Source: Pseudomonas fluorescens (GTDB lineage Bacteria; Pseudomonadota; Gammaproteobacteria; Pseudomonadales; Pseudomonadaceae). Taken from it: 51,514 bases of DNA. Both the position numbers and the translations under genes were made by a program. The notes beneath the pieces are model-generated. The model was not told the origin of the DNA and did not search any database. It saw nothing but the letters and a program-made list of their open reading frames with translations. This document shows, piece after piece, positions 1-7,846 of the stretch (the first letter of the stretch is position 1; each line of letters starts with the position of its first letter). Location of the stretch: the NCBI RefSeq assembly GCF_902497875.1, contig NZ_CABVHY010000040.1, positions 1-51,514 on the forward strand, in the 5' to 3' direction.

Positions 1-23
1 GGGGCAAGCCCCCTCGCCACAAG
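1..23. repeat. REP-type element (half copy at window edge)
   Basis: The first bases read GGGGCAAGCCCCCTCGCCAC, close to the REP core seen at 2028-2173. This matches the Pseudomonas intergenic REP family with core CTCCCTCGCCACA. Only one arm is inside the window, so it is unclear whether it belongs to a REPIN doublet. The rest of the upstream 200 bases shows nothing recognisable beyond the leader of the lipoprotein gene. Confidence 0.6.
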
Positions 24-215
24 TTTTGCGCATGGCCTGTAATAGCATGCGCAGTCCTCAGAATCTCAATTGAAGTACAACGGCATTTCCTTTTCCATTG
101 CCAAGGGTGCGGAGCAGACACCTGATATTGAACAGCCGTTCGGCTCAAGGGTCGATATCCGCGGTGGCTTTGTTCATAGTCGCTCCATTGGCCCAACAGC
201 TTGATTCGGGGAAAC

Positions 216-1310
216 ATGCGCGCAAATCGATTAATCATGGGTATCGCCACCTTGCTGGTGCTGGCCGGCTGCGGCAGCCAACGCACCCAGGAGGCGCCGG
301 CACGACCGGCCGAGGTGAAGGCGAAGCTTGTTCGGCTATTGCCGCCCAAGACCGTTGACCGTGAGGGCTGGGCCACCGACATCTATGCAGCTTTCGCCGC
401 GCAAGGCCTTGCGCCGACCACGGAAAACCTCTGTTCAGTACTGGCAGTGACCGAACAGGAGTCGACTTTCCAGGTTGATCCCGCAGTGCCGGGGCTGGGG
501 AAAATCGCCCGGGAGGAGATCGACCGCCGCGCGGCAGCGGTGCATGTCCCCAGTCTTTTGGTGAACGGTGCCCTGATGGCTCGCTCGTCGAACGGTAAAA
601 GCTACAGCGAACGCCTGAATGCCGCCCGCACCGAAAAGGAAATCAGCGGCATTTTCGACGACTTCATCGGCATGGTGCCAATGGGCCGCACCCTTTTCGG
701 GAGTTTCAATCCGGTACATACCGGCGGCCCGATGCAAGTCAGCATCGACTTTGCCGAAAGTCAGGCGCAGGACTATCCCTATCCCATGGAAGGTTCGATT
801 CGCCGGGAAGTATTCAGCCGGCGCGGTGGCCTGTACTTCGGTATCGCGCATTTGCTCGGTTATCCGGTGAGTTACTCCAAGCCGCTGTATCGCTTCGCCG
901 ATTTCAATGCCGGTTGGTACGCCAGCCGCAACGCCGCTTTCCAGAATGCCGTCAGCAGCGCTTCGGGCATCCCCCTGGCCCTCGATGGCGACCTGATTCT
1001 CCACGGCTCAATCATGCCCGGGACCACGGAACTGGCGGTGCGCACCCTGGGCAAGCAGCTTGGCCTGCGCAACCCGACGATCAGACGCCAGCTGGAGCAG
1101 GGCGACAGCCTGGAATTCGAAGACAGCACGCTCTTCCGGCGAGTCTTCGCCTTGGCCGAGCAGGCTGAAGGTAAACCACTGCCCCGTGCGGTGTTGCCGG
1201 GTATCGTGCTGAAAAGCCCGAAAATCACCCGAAAACTCACCACCGCCTGGTTCGCCAAACGGGTCGACGAACGCCATCAGCGCTGCATGAAAAGGGCAGC
1301 GGGTCGTTGA
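216..1310 (+). CDS. DUF1615 family lipoprotein
   Basis: The start is taken at ATG 216, preceded by GGGGA four bases upstream; a TTG at 201 would add five residues. The N-terminus is a lipoprotein signal: MRANRL, a hydrophobic stretch, and the lipobox LAGC with the lipidated Cys near residue 18. The mature part of about 345 residues matches my recollection of DUF1615 proteins of proteobacteria, with an internal segment NPVHTGGPMQVSIDFAE and a region TEQESTF that recalls lytic transglycosylase-like folds. The function is not established. It is a single gene closed by a strong terminator at 1334-1362. Location is predicted to be the periplasmic face of the inner or outer membrane; Gly follows the Cys, so there is no Asp retention signal. 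Confidence 0.8.
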   Translation: MRANRLIMGIATLLVLAGCGSQRTQEAPARPAEVKAKLVRLLPPKTVDREGWATDIYAAFAAQGLAPTTENLCSVLAVTEQESTFQVDPAVPGLGKIAREEIDRRAAAVHVPSLLVNGALMARSSNGKSYSERLNAARTEKEISGIFDDFIGMVPMGRTLFGSFNPVHTGGPMQVSIDFAESQAQDYPYPMEGSIRREVFSRRGGLYFGIAHLLGYPVSYSKPLYRFADFNAGWYASRNAAFQNAVSSASGIPLALDGDLILHGSIMPGTTELAVRTLGKQLGLRNPTIRRQLEQGDSLEFEDSTLFRRVFALAEQAEGKPLPRAVLPGIVLKSPKITRKLTTAWFAKRVDERHQRCMKRAAGR

Positions 1311-1333
1311 CCGTGCGAACTGATCACCCATAA

Positions 1334-1362
1334 AAAAGCCCGGCTGATCAAGCCGGGCTTTT
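1334..1362 (+). terminator. Rho-independent terminator of the DUF1615 gene
   Basis: A perfect 12-bp stem, AAAAGCCCGGCT pairing with AGCCGGGCTTTT around the loop GATCA, begins 23 bases after the stop codon. The T-run is part of the stem, and the matching A-run means it can also act for the repeat-protein gene that converges from the other side. Confidence 0.85.
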
Positions 1363-1387
1363 GGGTTGAGTGCCGCAGTAAGGCTAT

Positions 1388-1870
1388 TCATGCATGGTTC
1401 TGATTCTGGGTCAGACGATCCGAACCACCTTCAGCGACGCGGTTCTCGATCAGACGATCCGAACCACCTTCAGCAACGCGGTTCTCGATCAGACGATCCG
1501 AACCACCTTCAGCGACGCGGTTCTCGATCAGACGATCGGAACCACCTTCAGCGACGCGGTTCTCGATCAGGCGATCCGAACCACCTTCAGCGACGCGGTT
1601 TTCGATCAAGCGATCGGAGCCACCTTCAGCGACGCGGTTTTCGATCAAACGATCCGAACCACCTTCAGCGACGCGGTTTTCAATCAGACGATCCGAGCCA
1701 CCTTCAGCAACGCGGTTTTCGATCAGACGATCCGAACCGCCTTCGGCAACACGGCTTTCGATCAAGCGATCCGAGCCTCCTTCAGCGAGGACTGGCTGAA
1801 CCGAGGAAGCGGCAAAAGCGTTGGCTGCAAGTACCGAGAAAGCGATGCTGAGGAAGATTTGGCGTTTCAT
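1388..1870 (-). CDS. Small secreted protein of ten 13-residue repeats
   Basis: A 160-residue protein starting at the ATG whose complement ends at 1870. Residues 1-20 (MKRQIFLSIAFSVLAANAFA) form a signal peptide with an AFA cleavage site. Residues 29-158 are ten uninterrupted 13-residue repeats with consensus AEGGSDRLIENRV; the first has IESRV and the last ends LTQNQN. The repeats are acidic/basic, Gly-rich and contain no Cys. I recall similar short Pseudomonas proteins carrying the label phage infection protein, but know of no demonstrated function. Longer upstream starts on the same frame are possible, but would run through the REPIN and remove the signal peptide from the N-terminus, so they were rejected. 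The product is expected in the periplasm or outside the cell. Confidence 0.75.
   Translation of the reverse strand: MKRQIFLSIAFSVLAANAFAASSVQPVLAEGGSDRLIESRVAEGGSDRLIENRVAEGGSDRLIENRVAEGGSDRLIENRVAEGGSDRLIENRVAEGGSDRLIENRVAEGGSDRLIENRVAEGGSDRLIENRVAEGGSDRLIENRVAEGGSDRLTQNQNHA
1397..1786 (-). repeat. 39-bp tandem repeat array, ten units
   Basis: Ten units with an exact 39-bp period encode the 13-residue repeats of the secreted protein. Units near the 3' end of the gene are almost identical at the DNA level, while the first two or three (1709-1786) differ by several bases. This suggests recent copy-number growth from the 3' side. Because 39 is a multiple of three, any open frame in one unit stays open through the array; this explains the long spurious frames on the opposite strand. 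Confidence 0.9.
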
Positions 1871-2027
1871 GGTGGTGTGCTCCGGGGTGTCATAAGTTGG
1901 TATGGAGCTGATGTTACGCGACAGGATTTTTATGAGAACTTCATTGGGTCGATGGTGAACATCGATGTGAGTGATGGGAGTGGGCGAATGCCAGTCAGTC
2001 AAGTGTCGAGGCGCCGAATGCAGAACC

Positions 2028-2173
2028 TGTGGCGAGGGAGCTTGCTCCCGCTGGAGTGCGAAGCGCTCCCAAAACCTGTACCCACCGTATGTAAGGTAGA
2101 ACTCATTAGTCTGCTTTACGACTGCTGCCCCCGGGCGCGGATCGGCCGAACGGGAGCAAGCTCCCTCGCCACA
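2028..2173. repeat. REPIN (inverted REP doublet)
   Basis: TGTGGCGAGGGAGCTTGCTC begins at 2028 and its inverted copy ends at 2173 with CTCCCTCGCCACA. Each arm also contains its own small palindrome, GGGAGCTTGCTCCC. The intervening 98 bases are not coding. This is the standard arrangement of Pseudomonas REPINs. It occupies the middle of the 488-base gap between the repeat-protein gene (promoter side) and the thioesterase gene; nothing else was recognised there. Confidence 0.8.
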
Positions 2174-2358
2174 ATTGATCATCAGGTCAGAGATCTTTGT
2201 TAACTGACCGGCATTGGAGCAAGAGCACTGTATTTCGAGTCCTGACTTATAACCCTGGATTTGCCTCATTGATCTAGATGGCCGCCTCCACAGATTTTCA
2301 CTACACATCAATTCACGCCGGGCATACGGCTCTGAAAGTCGCAAAGGAAGACGTCCCC

Positions 2359-2784
2359 ATGAATGACTCCCCACTCCCCGAAGGCTTCATCCCTTTACCC
2401 CGCAGCAGTCCTCTGCTCGAATTGCTCGGCCCGGTGTATTGCCGGGGCAGTGGCTTGCAGCTGGAGATCGGTCTGCGGGCTGACCAGCGTCATGCCAATG
2501 GGCGTGGCACCGTGCACGGTGGAGTACTGGCGACCCTGGCGGATATCGGGATGGGGTATGCCATGGCTTTTTCCAGCGATCCGCCACTGCCGCTGATTAC
2601 TGCCAGCATGACCCTGGATTACCTCGGCGCGGCGCACGTCGGCGAGTGGCTGGAGGTACGTCTCGAACATTCCAAACGCGGCCGCCAGATGGCCTTTGCC
2701 ACTGTCAGCCTGCAGGTTGGAGAGCGTGTGGTAGCGCGGGCCAATGGGGTGTTTGCGGTGCCGCAGGAGCCTAAGCCTGACTAG
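2359..2784 (+). CDS. PaaI-family hotdog thioesterase
   Basis: A 141-residue hotdog-fold protein, probably hydrolysing an acyl- or aryl-CoA. The diagnostic segment is HGGVLATLADIGMGYAM (about residues 53-69), the HGG..A..D helix motif of PaaI/YbgC-type thioesterases, with an Asp as the likely catalytic acid. The chosen ATG at 2359 has AAGGAAG eight bases upstream; a longer frame from 2278 lacks such a site. The length is normal for the family. It stands alone, and its 3' end abuts an old transposase fragment on the other strand. The substrate cannot be told. Confidence 0.85.
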   Translation: MNDSPLPEGFIPLPRSSPLLELLGPVYCRGSGLQLEIGLRADQRHANGRGTVHGGVLATLADIGMGYAMAFSSDPPLPLITASMTLDYLGAAHVGEWLEVRLEHSKRGRQMAFATVSLQVGERVVARANGVFAVPQEPKPD

Positions 2785-2785
2785 G

Positions 2786-2907
2786 TAGAGAACGCCGTTG
2801 AGCATCAGGCAATCATCTGCTCGTGGGCGTGCGCTGCGGCGGGTTTCACTGAAGATGTCCGCAACCCGATCCCAAGCTGCATCGGGGCGTTCGTACCGTT
2901 TTGCCAT
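2786..2907 (-). pseudogene. N-terminal remnant of an IS5-family transposase
   Basis: Starting at the ATG complementary to 2905-2907, the frame reads MAKRYERPDAAWDRVADIF and continues SETRR..RPRADD..MLNGVL. This matches the first 40 or so residues of IS5-group (IS427-like) transposases found in Pseudomonas. Homology stops near 2786, exactly beside the thioesterase stop codon. The rest of the transposase, with its DDE residues, is missing, so this is a dead fragment. It sits between the thioesterase and the phosphotransferase gene and suggests past IS activity at this junction. Confidence 0.7.
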
Positions 2908-2956
2908 CTTGGCTTCCTGGCTCTGATGGCGGCGGATTCTATAGAGACAGGGATTT

Positions 2957-3733
2957 CTAGAACAGCTCATCCAACTGTTCGAAAAACTCACGTTTCACAG
3001 GGTGGTCAGGCTCGCCCAGCCCTTTGAGAAAGTCTTCTGCTGCATTTTGTGAGAGATTTTCGCGCAGGTTACGATGGACAAACGCGATGTCCAACCAGCG
3101 ATCCGCGATACCGCCACGACCCAGGTCGATGAAATGCAGTTGGTCATGTGCATCGACGAAAACATTAGTGTCACAGAGGTCGCCATGACTGAACCCCCAT
3201 TCCTCGCTCGGTAGCGTGGCGTATAAGCGAGCCAGTAGTTCCTCGGGCGTGCTCAGGTTCGACCACTGTTGAAGGTCGTACTCTTTCTCACACAGGTCAC
3301 GCGCGAGCAGATACTCCAATTCGTTCAGGCGCAACGACGCACTTGCGTCGAACGGGCAATCGGCGATGGGTACCGCTTGTAACTGACGGAGTGCATCGCG
3401 AAATAGCTCTAACACCGCGCCCTGATCGTCGCTGCGCGCGTGTATCGGTTCACCTGGCACACAGCGTGTGATCATGAACTCGCCTTCGGCGCTCTCGGCA
3501 ACGACTGCAACCTCGGGCACACTTAGATGGCCATCCAGCCATTCCAGCACGCGAGCTTCACGCAGGACGCTGTAGGTAGTGGGTGCATAGACCGCTGCGC
3601 AAGTTTTAAGAAAGAAGCGTTCATTCCCTCGGGTGAACCCGTAAACGCTGCAGGGAGACTCACCGACTTCGTCGGCTACAGGTGGGGTATCGCCAATAAA
3701 TTGAGCAATTACCTTGGGTACTTCGAATGGCAT
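2957..3733 (-). CDS. APH(3')-like aminoglycoside O-phosphotransferase
   Basis: A protein of about 258 residues of the aminoglycoside phosphotransferase/choline kinase superfamily. Counting from the upstream Met at 3739, it shows Lys45 in FFLK (ATP phosphate contact), Glu61, the catalytic loop HGDLCDTNVF (Asp187, Asn192) and the metal-binding DLGRGGIADRW (Asp205). HGDLC.TN and DLGR.G.ADR..D are typical of the APH(3') group (kanamycin/neomycin kinases) rather than APH(2'') or homoserine kinase. Family length is 250-270. The Met two codons in (3733) is preferred over 3739 on weak grounds. It stands alone, next to an IS5 remnant. Chromosomal APH(3')-like genes occur in pseudomonads; the actual drug range cannot be read from sequence. 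Confidence 0.82.
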   Translation of the reverse strand: MPFEVPKVIAQFIGDTPPVADEVGESPCSVYGFTRGNERFFLKTCAAVYAPTTYSVLREARVLEWLDGHLSVPEVAVVAESAEGEFMITRCVPGEPIHARSDDQGAVLELFRDALRQLQAVPIADCPFDASASLRLNELEYLLARDLCEKEYDLQQWSNLSTPEELLARLYATLPSEEWGFSHGDLCDTNVFVDAHDQLHFIDLGRGGIADRWLDIAFVHRNLRENLSQNAAEDFLKGLGEPDHPVKREFFEQLDELF

Positions 3734-3844
3734 CTGCAATTACGTGTGCTCGGTACTGTGGGTTGAAGGTGACACACAAACAAGTTTTACAGCGACCCTA
3801 GCGCCTTTGTTTGAAATGATGTTTCAAGGGGTTTCGTGCAGAGC

Positions 3845-4741
3845 CTAGGTTCTGCCAACGGAAACGGCGAGCCGTTCGCGCTCCAGGTTCAACGCCAGGA
3901 CGCTGACCAGAATAATGGTTGCGCCCAGTACCACCAGCATCGAGGGTCGCTCCCCGAGAACAAAGGCGGCCATCAGCATCGCCGTGGGCGGTATCAGGTA
4001 AAGCATCATCGAGGCACGAGTCAGGTCAAGGTGTGTCAGGACATAGGCCCATGCGAGATAAGCCAGTGCGCTCGGAAAAATGCCCAGAATCACCACTGCA
4101 AGATCAACCTTCATCGGTGCTCGCGCAATCTCGCTGGCCAGCCCGGGCAAATAAATCAGCAGCAGCGCGGTTCCTGACCAGACCGTGTAGCAGACCAGCG
4201 TCAAACCGTTGTAGCGGTGGGAGTGGCGCTTTTGCAGGGTGAAGTAAATGCTCCAGGACAACGCCGCAAGCAGGATCAACAAGCCGTGGGCGTCAACGCT
4301 GCCAAAACCATGGTCACCCGTGACCACGACTATCGCTCCGAGCATGCCGAGCAACACACAGGCCCAACGCCAGGGACTGACCCGATCCTTGAAAATGAAA
4401 TGAGCCAACAGCGTACTGAATAAAGGCGTGGACTGCGCCAGCACGCTGGCCGCTCCGGCGCTTACCCCGCGCTGGCCGAAGTTCAAGGCAAGGTGATGCA
4501 GGCTGACGGCAAAAAAGCCAAGGATCACCAGCAGCGTAAGGTCCCTGAGCCTGGGCAACGAAATACCCATGAACAGGGCGACGATTGCCATGAAGGCCGA
4601 GGCGATCAGAAACCGTAGCAATGCCAGGTGGCCGGGTTCGTAGGCCTGTAAACCGATACGGATCCCGATCGGCGAATAGGCCCAGCAGAGGATGACGAAC
4701 ATCGCCGCCACGACGACTTTCACAGGTGGACAACCTGACAT
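3845..4741 (-). CDS. DMT-superfamily (EamA) transporter
   Basis: A 298-residue inner-membrane protein with about ten hydrophobic segments arranged as two EamA repeats. The first begins VVVAAMFVILCWAYSPIGIRI and the second near residue 148 (GLLILLAALSWSIYFTLQKR). GVSAGAASVLAQSTPLF in the first half and the matching DLTRASMMLYLIPPTAML in the second are the conserved fourth-helix motifs of drug/metabolite transporters. The ATG at 4741 is chosen over a TTG at 4762. It is transcribed divergently from the LysR regulator at 4894, its likely controller. The substrate is unknown; amino acids or related metabolites are common for the family. Confidence 0.88.
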   Translation of the reverse strand: MSGCPPVKVVVAAMFVILCWAYSPIGIRIGLQAYEPGHLALLRFLIASAFMAIVALFMGISLPRLRDLTLLVILGFFAVSLHHLALNFGQRGVSAGAASVLAQSTPLFSTLLAHFIFKDRVSPWRWACVLLGMLGAIVVVTGDHGFGSVDAHGLLILLAALSWSIYFTLQKRHSHRYNGLTLVCYTVWSGTALLLIYLPGLASEIARAPMKVDLAVVILGIFPSALAYLAWAYVLTHLDLTRASMMLYLIPPTAMLMAAFVLGERPSMLVVLGATIILVSVLALNLERERLAVSVGRT

Positions 4742-4893
4742 TTTGCTGCTCCAGCCACTCAACCATTAAGCGAAAAGGTCAAAGCGGCTATCGCTTCACG
4801 ACGCACTTTCTGACCTTGCAGGCTGAGTATCAGAAGTCTATTCATTCACTACAACCGACTTATAATGAGCCAACCATTCACTTTGGGTGACTT

Positions 4894-5829
4894 ATGGAGC
4901 TGGCACAGATTCGGATGTTCAAAACGGTCGCGGATACCGGCAGCATTGCGCGCGCGGCTGAGGTATTGCACTGCGTGCCGTCGAACATCACCGCACGCAT
5001 CAAGTCACTGGAAGCTGAACTGGGCGTCGCCTTGTTCTATCGCCAAGGCAGGGGGTTGCGCATTAGCCCGGCAGGCGAGGTGTTCCTGAGCTATGCCGCT
5101 AAAATTCTGGCCCTGTCCGACGAGGCCAAGCGCGCAGTCGATCCCCTGGCAACACCGACTGGCCCGTTGAGAATCGGGGCGATCGAGTCCTCTGCGACAG
5201 GCCGATTACCTCGGCTGTTGGCGAAATTCCACGCACGTTTTCCGTCTGTCTCACTTGAACTGAGCACCGGCACCTGGTCGCAGTTGCTGGATGACACCTT
5301 GAGCCACAAGCTCGATGGGGTGATCGTTGCGGTCGATGTCGAACGCCCACTGCTCAAGCGAACCTTCATCTATCGAGAAGATCTGGTGCTGATTGCTTCG
5401 CCTTCCCTGGGACCGTTGCGCGATGCGGCAGACTTGCAGGGCAAGGCCATCTTCATGTGGCCAACGGGATGTCCCTATCGGGCGGCGCTGGAGCGCTGGC
5501 TGGCCCGGCAGGGTCAAGATCAGTCCATCGTCAGCATTGCCAGCTATGGGGCCATCGCCGGATGCGTCAGCGCGGGCGCTGGTGTCGCCTTGGTTCCCCG
5601 GGGAATCTTTGAGCAATACGGACCGAGTTCCGGCTGGGCAGGTTATGAATTTCCGGAGCTCACGGCCATCGATAACCTGTTCTATTGGCACGAGCATTCC
5701 ACGCACCATCCTGCTCGCGATGCGTTCGTGGCGATGCTGCAGGCTGAATTTGAACTCGAAGGCGATCGGGAAATGGCTGAGCAGAACCCTGCGGACCGGG
5801 ATCCTGGAGGGCTGTCATTGAGCCCATAG
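4894..5829 (+). CDS. LysR-family transcriptional regulator
   Basis: A 311-residue protein with the N-terminal winged helix-turn-helix of LysR regulators (residues 1-60: MELAQIRMFKTVADTGS, ARAAEVLHCVPSNITARI, SLEAELGVALFYR) and a periplasmic-binding-protein-like effector domain from about residue 90. It is divergent from the DMT transporter gene with 152 bases between the start codons, the usual arrangement in which the regulator controls both itself and the transporter. The C-terminal 20 residues are Asp/Glu/Pro-rich and beyond the usual domain. A clear terminator follows at 5848. Confidence 0.9.
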   Translation: MELAQIRMFKTVADTGSIARAAEVLHCVPSNITARIKSLEAELGVALFYRQGRGLRISPAGEVFLSYAAKILALSDEAKRAVDPLATPTGPLRIGAIESSATGRLPRLLAKFHARFPSVSLELSTGTWSQLLDDTLSHKLDGVIVAVDVERPLLKRTFIYREDLVLIASPSLGPLRDAADLQGKAIFMWPTGCPYRAALERWLARQGQDQSIVSIASYGAIAGCVSAGAGVALVPRGIFEQYGPSSGWAGYEFPELTAIDNLFYWHEHSTHHPARDAFVAMLQAEFELEGDREMAEQNPADRDPGGLSLSP

Positions 5830-5847
5830 GCTCGAAGGGAATCCAGG

Positions 5848-5873
5848 CCAGGCGCGACCGGAGTCGCGCCTGG
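5848..5873 (+). terminator. Rho-independent terminator after the LysR gene
   Basis: CCAGGCGCGA pairs perfectly with TCGCGCCTGG around the loop CCGGAG and is followed by TTTCTT. It lies between two convergent genes, the LysR gene and the thiolase gene, so it separates the two transcription units. Confidence 0.85.
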
Positions 5874-5936
5874 TTTCTTGCCAGTTAAAACCGGATTTTC
5901 GTGGATCCTGGCTCTACCTGTTGAACGCTTGCGGAC

Positions 5937-7118
5937 TTACGTCCGCTCGATCGCCAGCGCTACACCCTGGCCGCCACCGATGCACAAGGTGGCGAGGCCT
6001 TTCTTGGCGTCACGCTTGATCATTTCGTGGAGCAGGGACACCAGCACCCGGCATCCCGATGCGCCGATCGGGTGACCCAAAGCAATCGCACCGCCGTTGA
6101 CGTTGACCTTGCTCGCATCCCATTCCAGCTCTTTGCCGACTGCCAGTGACTGGGCGGCGAAGGCTTCGTTGGCTTCGATCAGGTCCAGCTCGCCGAGGCT
6201 CCAGCCGGCTTTTTTCAGGCACAAACGGGTCGCCGATACCGGGCCGATGCCCATGATCGCCGGGTCGACGCCGGCGTTGGCGTAGCTGGCGATGCGCGCC
6301 AGAACCGGCAGGCCGAGTTCCTTGGCTTTGTCGGCGCTCATCAGCAGTACGGCAGCGGCACCGTCGTTGAGGCTGGAGGCGTTGCCGGCGGTGACGCTGC
6401 CGTCTTTCTTGAAGGCCGGTTTGAGCTTGGCCAGGGAGGCTGCGGTGGTCTCGGCGCGGGGTTGTTCGTCGACCGCGAAGGACAGTGGATCGCCTTTGCG
6501 CTGCGGGATCAGGATCGGGGTGATTTCGTCAGCGAAGCGACCGGCCTCGATGGCCGCCGTAGCCTTTTGCTGCGAGGCGGCGGCGAAGGCATCCTGTTGC
6601 TCGCGGGTAAGGCTGTACTTGTCGACGATGTTCTCGGCGGTGATGCCCATGTGGTAGTCGTTGAACGCGTCCCACAGGCCATCAGTGATCATGCTGTCGA
6701 TCATCTTGGCATGGCCCATGCGCAGGCCGGTGCGGGCAGCCGGCAGGACGTACGGCGCCAGGCTCATGTTTTCCATGCCGCCGGCGATGATCACTTGCGC
6801 ATCGCCGCAACGAATCGCTTGCGCGCCCAAGTGCAGGGCCTTGAGGCCCGAGCCGCAGACTTTGTTCAGGGTCAGTGCCGGGACCGCGTGGGGCAGGCCG
6901 GCGAGGATCGAGGCCTGGCGTGCCGGGTTCTGGCCGCTGCCGGCGGTGAGGACCTGGCCGAGGATGACTTCATCCACGTCGGTGGGGTTCAAGCCGGTCT
7001 GCTCCAGCAGACGGCGGATCACCGCAGCACCGAGTTCCGGCGCGGGGATGCTGGCCAGCGAACCCTGGAAGCTGCCGATGGCAGTACGGGTTGCGGCAAC
7101 AATCACGACTTCTTGCAT
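5937..7118 (-). CDS. atoB: Acetyl-CoA acetyltransferase (thiolase)
   Basis: A 393-residue thiolase that cleaves acetoacetyl-CoA with CoA into two acetyl-CoA. Cys88 in NKVCGSGLKAL is the acyl-carrying cysteine, GGAIALGHPIGASG holds the catalytic His, and TLCIGGGQG the second catalytic Cys; all three signatures are intact. The ATG at 7118 follows AGGAGTGATTC, an ideal ribosome site, so it is preferred to ATGs further upstream. The start lies 14 bases after the stop of the CoA-transferase B gene. It is the last gene of a three-gene operon that turns acetoacetate into acetyl-CoA. The atoB symbol is given by role; the family also contains phbA/phaA. Confidence 0.92.
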   Translation of the reverse strand: MQEVVIVAATRTAIGSFQGSLASIPAPELGAAVIRRLLEQTGLNPTDVDEVILGQVLTAGSGQNPARQASILAGLPHAVPALTLNKVCGSGLKALHLGAQAIRCGDAQVIIAGGMENMSLAPYVLPAARTGLRMGHAKMIDSMITDGLWDAFNDYHMGITAENIVDKYSLTREQQDAFAAASQQKATAAIEAGRFADEITPILIPQRKGDPLSFAVDEQPRAETTAASLAKLKPAFKKDGSVTAGNASSLNDGAAAVLLMSADKAKELGLPVLARIASYANAGVDPAIMGIGPVSATRLCLKKAGWSLGELDLIEANEAFAAQSLAVGKELEWDASKVNVNGGAIALGHPIGASGCRVLVSLLHEMIKRDAKKGLATLCIGGGQGVALAIERT

Positions 7119-7132
7119 CGAATCACTCCTCA

Positions 7133-7795
7133 TCAAGCGCTGAACTGCATTTCTGGAACGTGCTCAGGCACGATCAGTTTACCGGCGGTCTTGCTGATGA
7201 TTTCCTCGACGCTGACGCCGGGCGCGCGTTCCTTGAGGATGAACGCGCCGTCACGGATTTCCAGATAGGCCAGGTCGGTCAGCACGCGTTTGATGCAGTT
7301 GGCGCCAGTCAGCGGCAGGCTGCAGCGCGACAGCAGTTTCGACTCACCGTCCTTGGAGGCGTGGGTCATGGTGACGATGATGTTATCGGCACCGGCCACC
7401 AGGTCCATCGCGCCGCCCATGCCCTTGACCAGTTTGCCGGGGATCATCCATGAAGCGATGTTGCCTTGCACGTCGACTTCAAAGGCACCGAGCACGGTGA
7501 GGTCGATATGGCCGCCGCGAATCATCGCGAAGGACTCGGCGGAAGAGAAAATCGACGCGCCGATGCGCGCGGTAACAGTCTGTTTGCCAGCGTTGATCAT
7601 GTCGGCGTCGACTTCATTTTCGCGAGGGAATGAACCCATGCCGAGCAGGCCGTTTTCCGATTGCAGCATGACTTCCATGCCTTCGGGGATGTAGTTGGCG
7701 ACCAGGGTCGGGATGCCGATGCCGAGGTTCACGTAGTAGCCGTCCTGCATTTCGCGGGCGACGCGCTGAGCCATTTGTTCGCGGGTTAGTGCCAT
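7133..7795 (-). CDS. atoA: 3-oxoacid CoA-transferase subunit B
   Basis: A 220-residue beta subunit of a succinyl-CoA or acetyl-CoA:acetoacetate CoA-transferase. Glu47 in the motif SENG is the catalytic glutamate that forms the CoA thioester. The N-terminal NLGIGIPTLVANYIP and GGHIDLTVLGAFEVD segments are characteristic. It works as a heteromer with the A subunit encoded immediately upstream (gap of 51 bases) and passes acetoacetyl-CoA to the thiolase encoded downstream. The symbol scoB would be equally proper if succinyl-CoA is the donor; sequence alone does not decide. Confidence 0.92.
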   Translation of the reverse strand: MALTREQMAQRVAREMQDGYYVNLGIGIPTLVANYIPEGMEVMLQSENGLLGMGSFPRENEVDADMINAGKQTVTARIGASIFSSAESFAMIRGGHIDLTVLGAFEVDVQGNIASWMIPGKLVKGMGGAMDLVAGADNIIVTMTHASKDGESKLLSRCSLPLTGANCIKRVLTDLAYLEIRDGAFILKERAPGVSVEEIISKTAGKLIVPEHVPEMQFSA

Positions 7796-7846
7796 TGTTG
7801 TTCTCCATGCTCTGTAATCAAGAGCTGCGGGCTGGATGGGCTGGGA

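Noticed and set aside
1366..2203. Two long plus-strand open frames across the 39-bp repeat array
   Set aside because: They are produced by the array period being a multiple of three; they lack ribosome sites and a plausible protein, while the minus frame has a signal peptide.
1871..2374. N-terminal extension of the repeat protein to 2374
   Set aside because: It would read through the REPIN and place the signal peptide internally.
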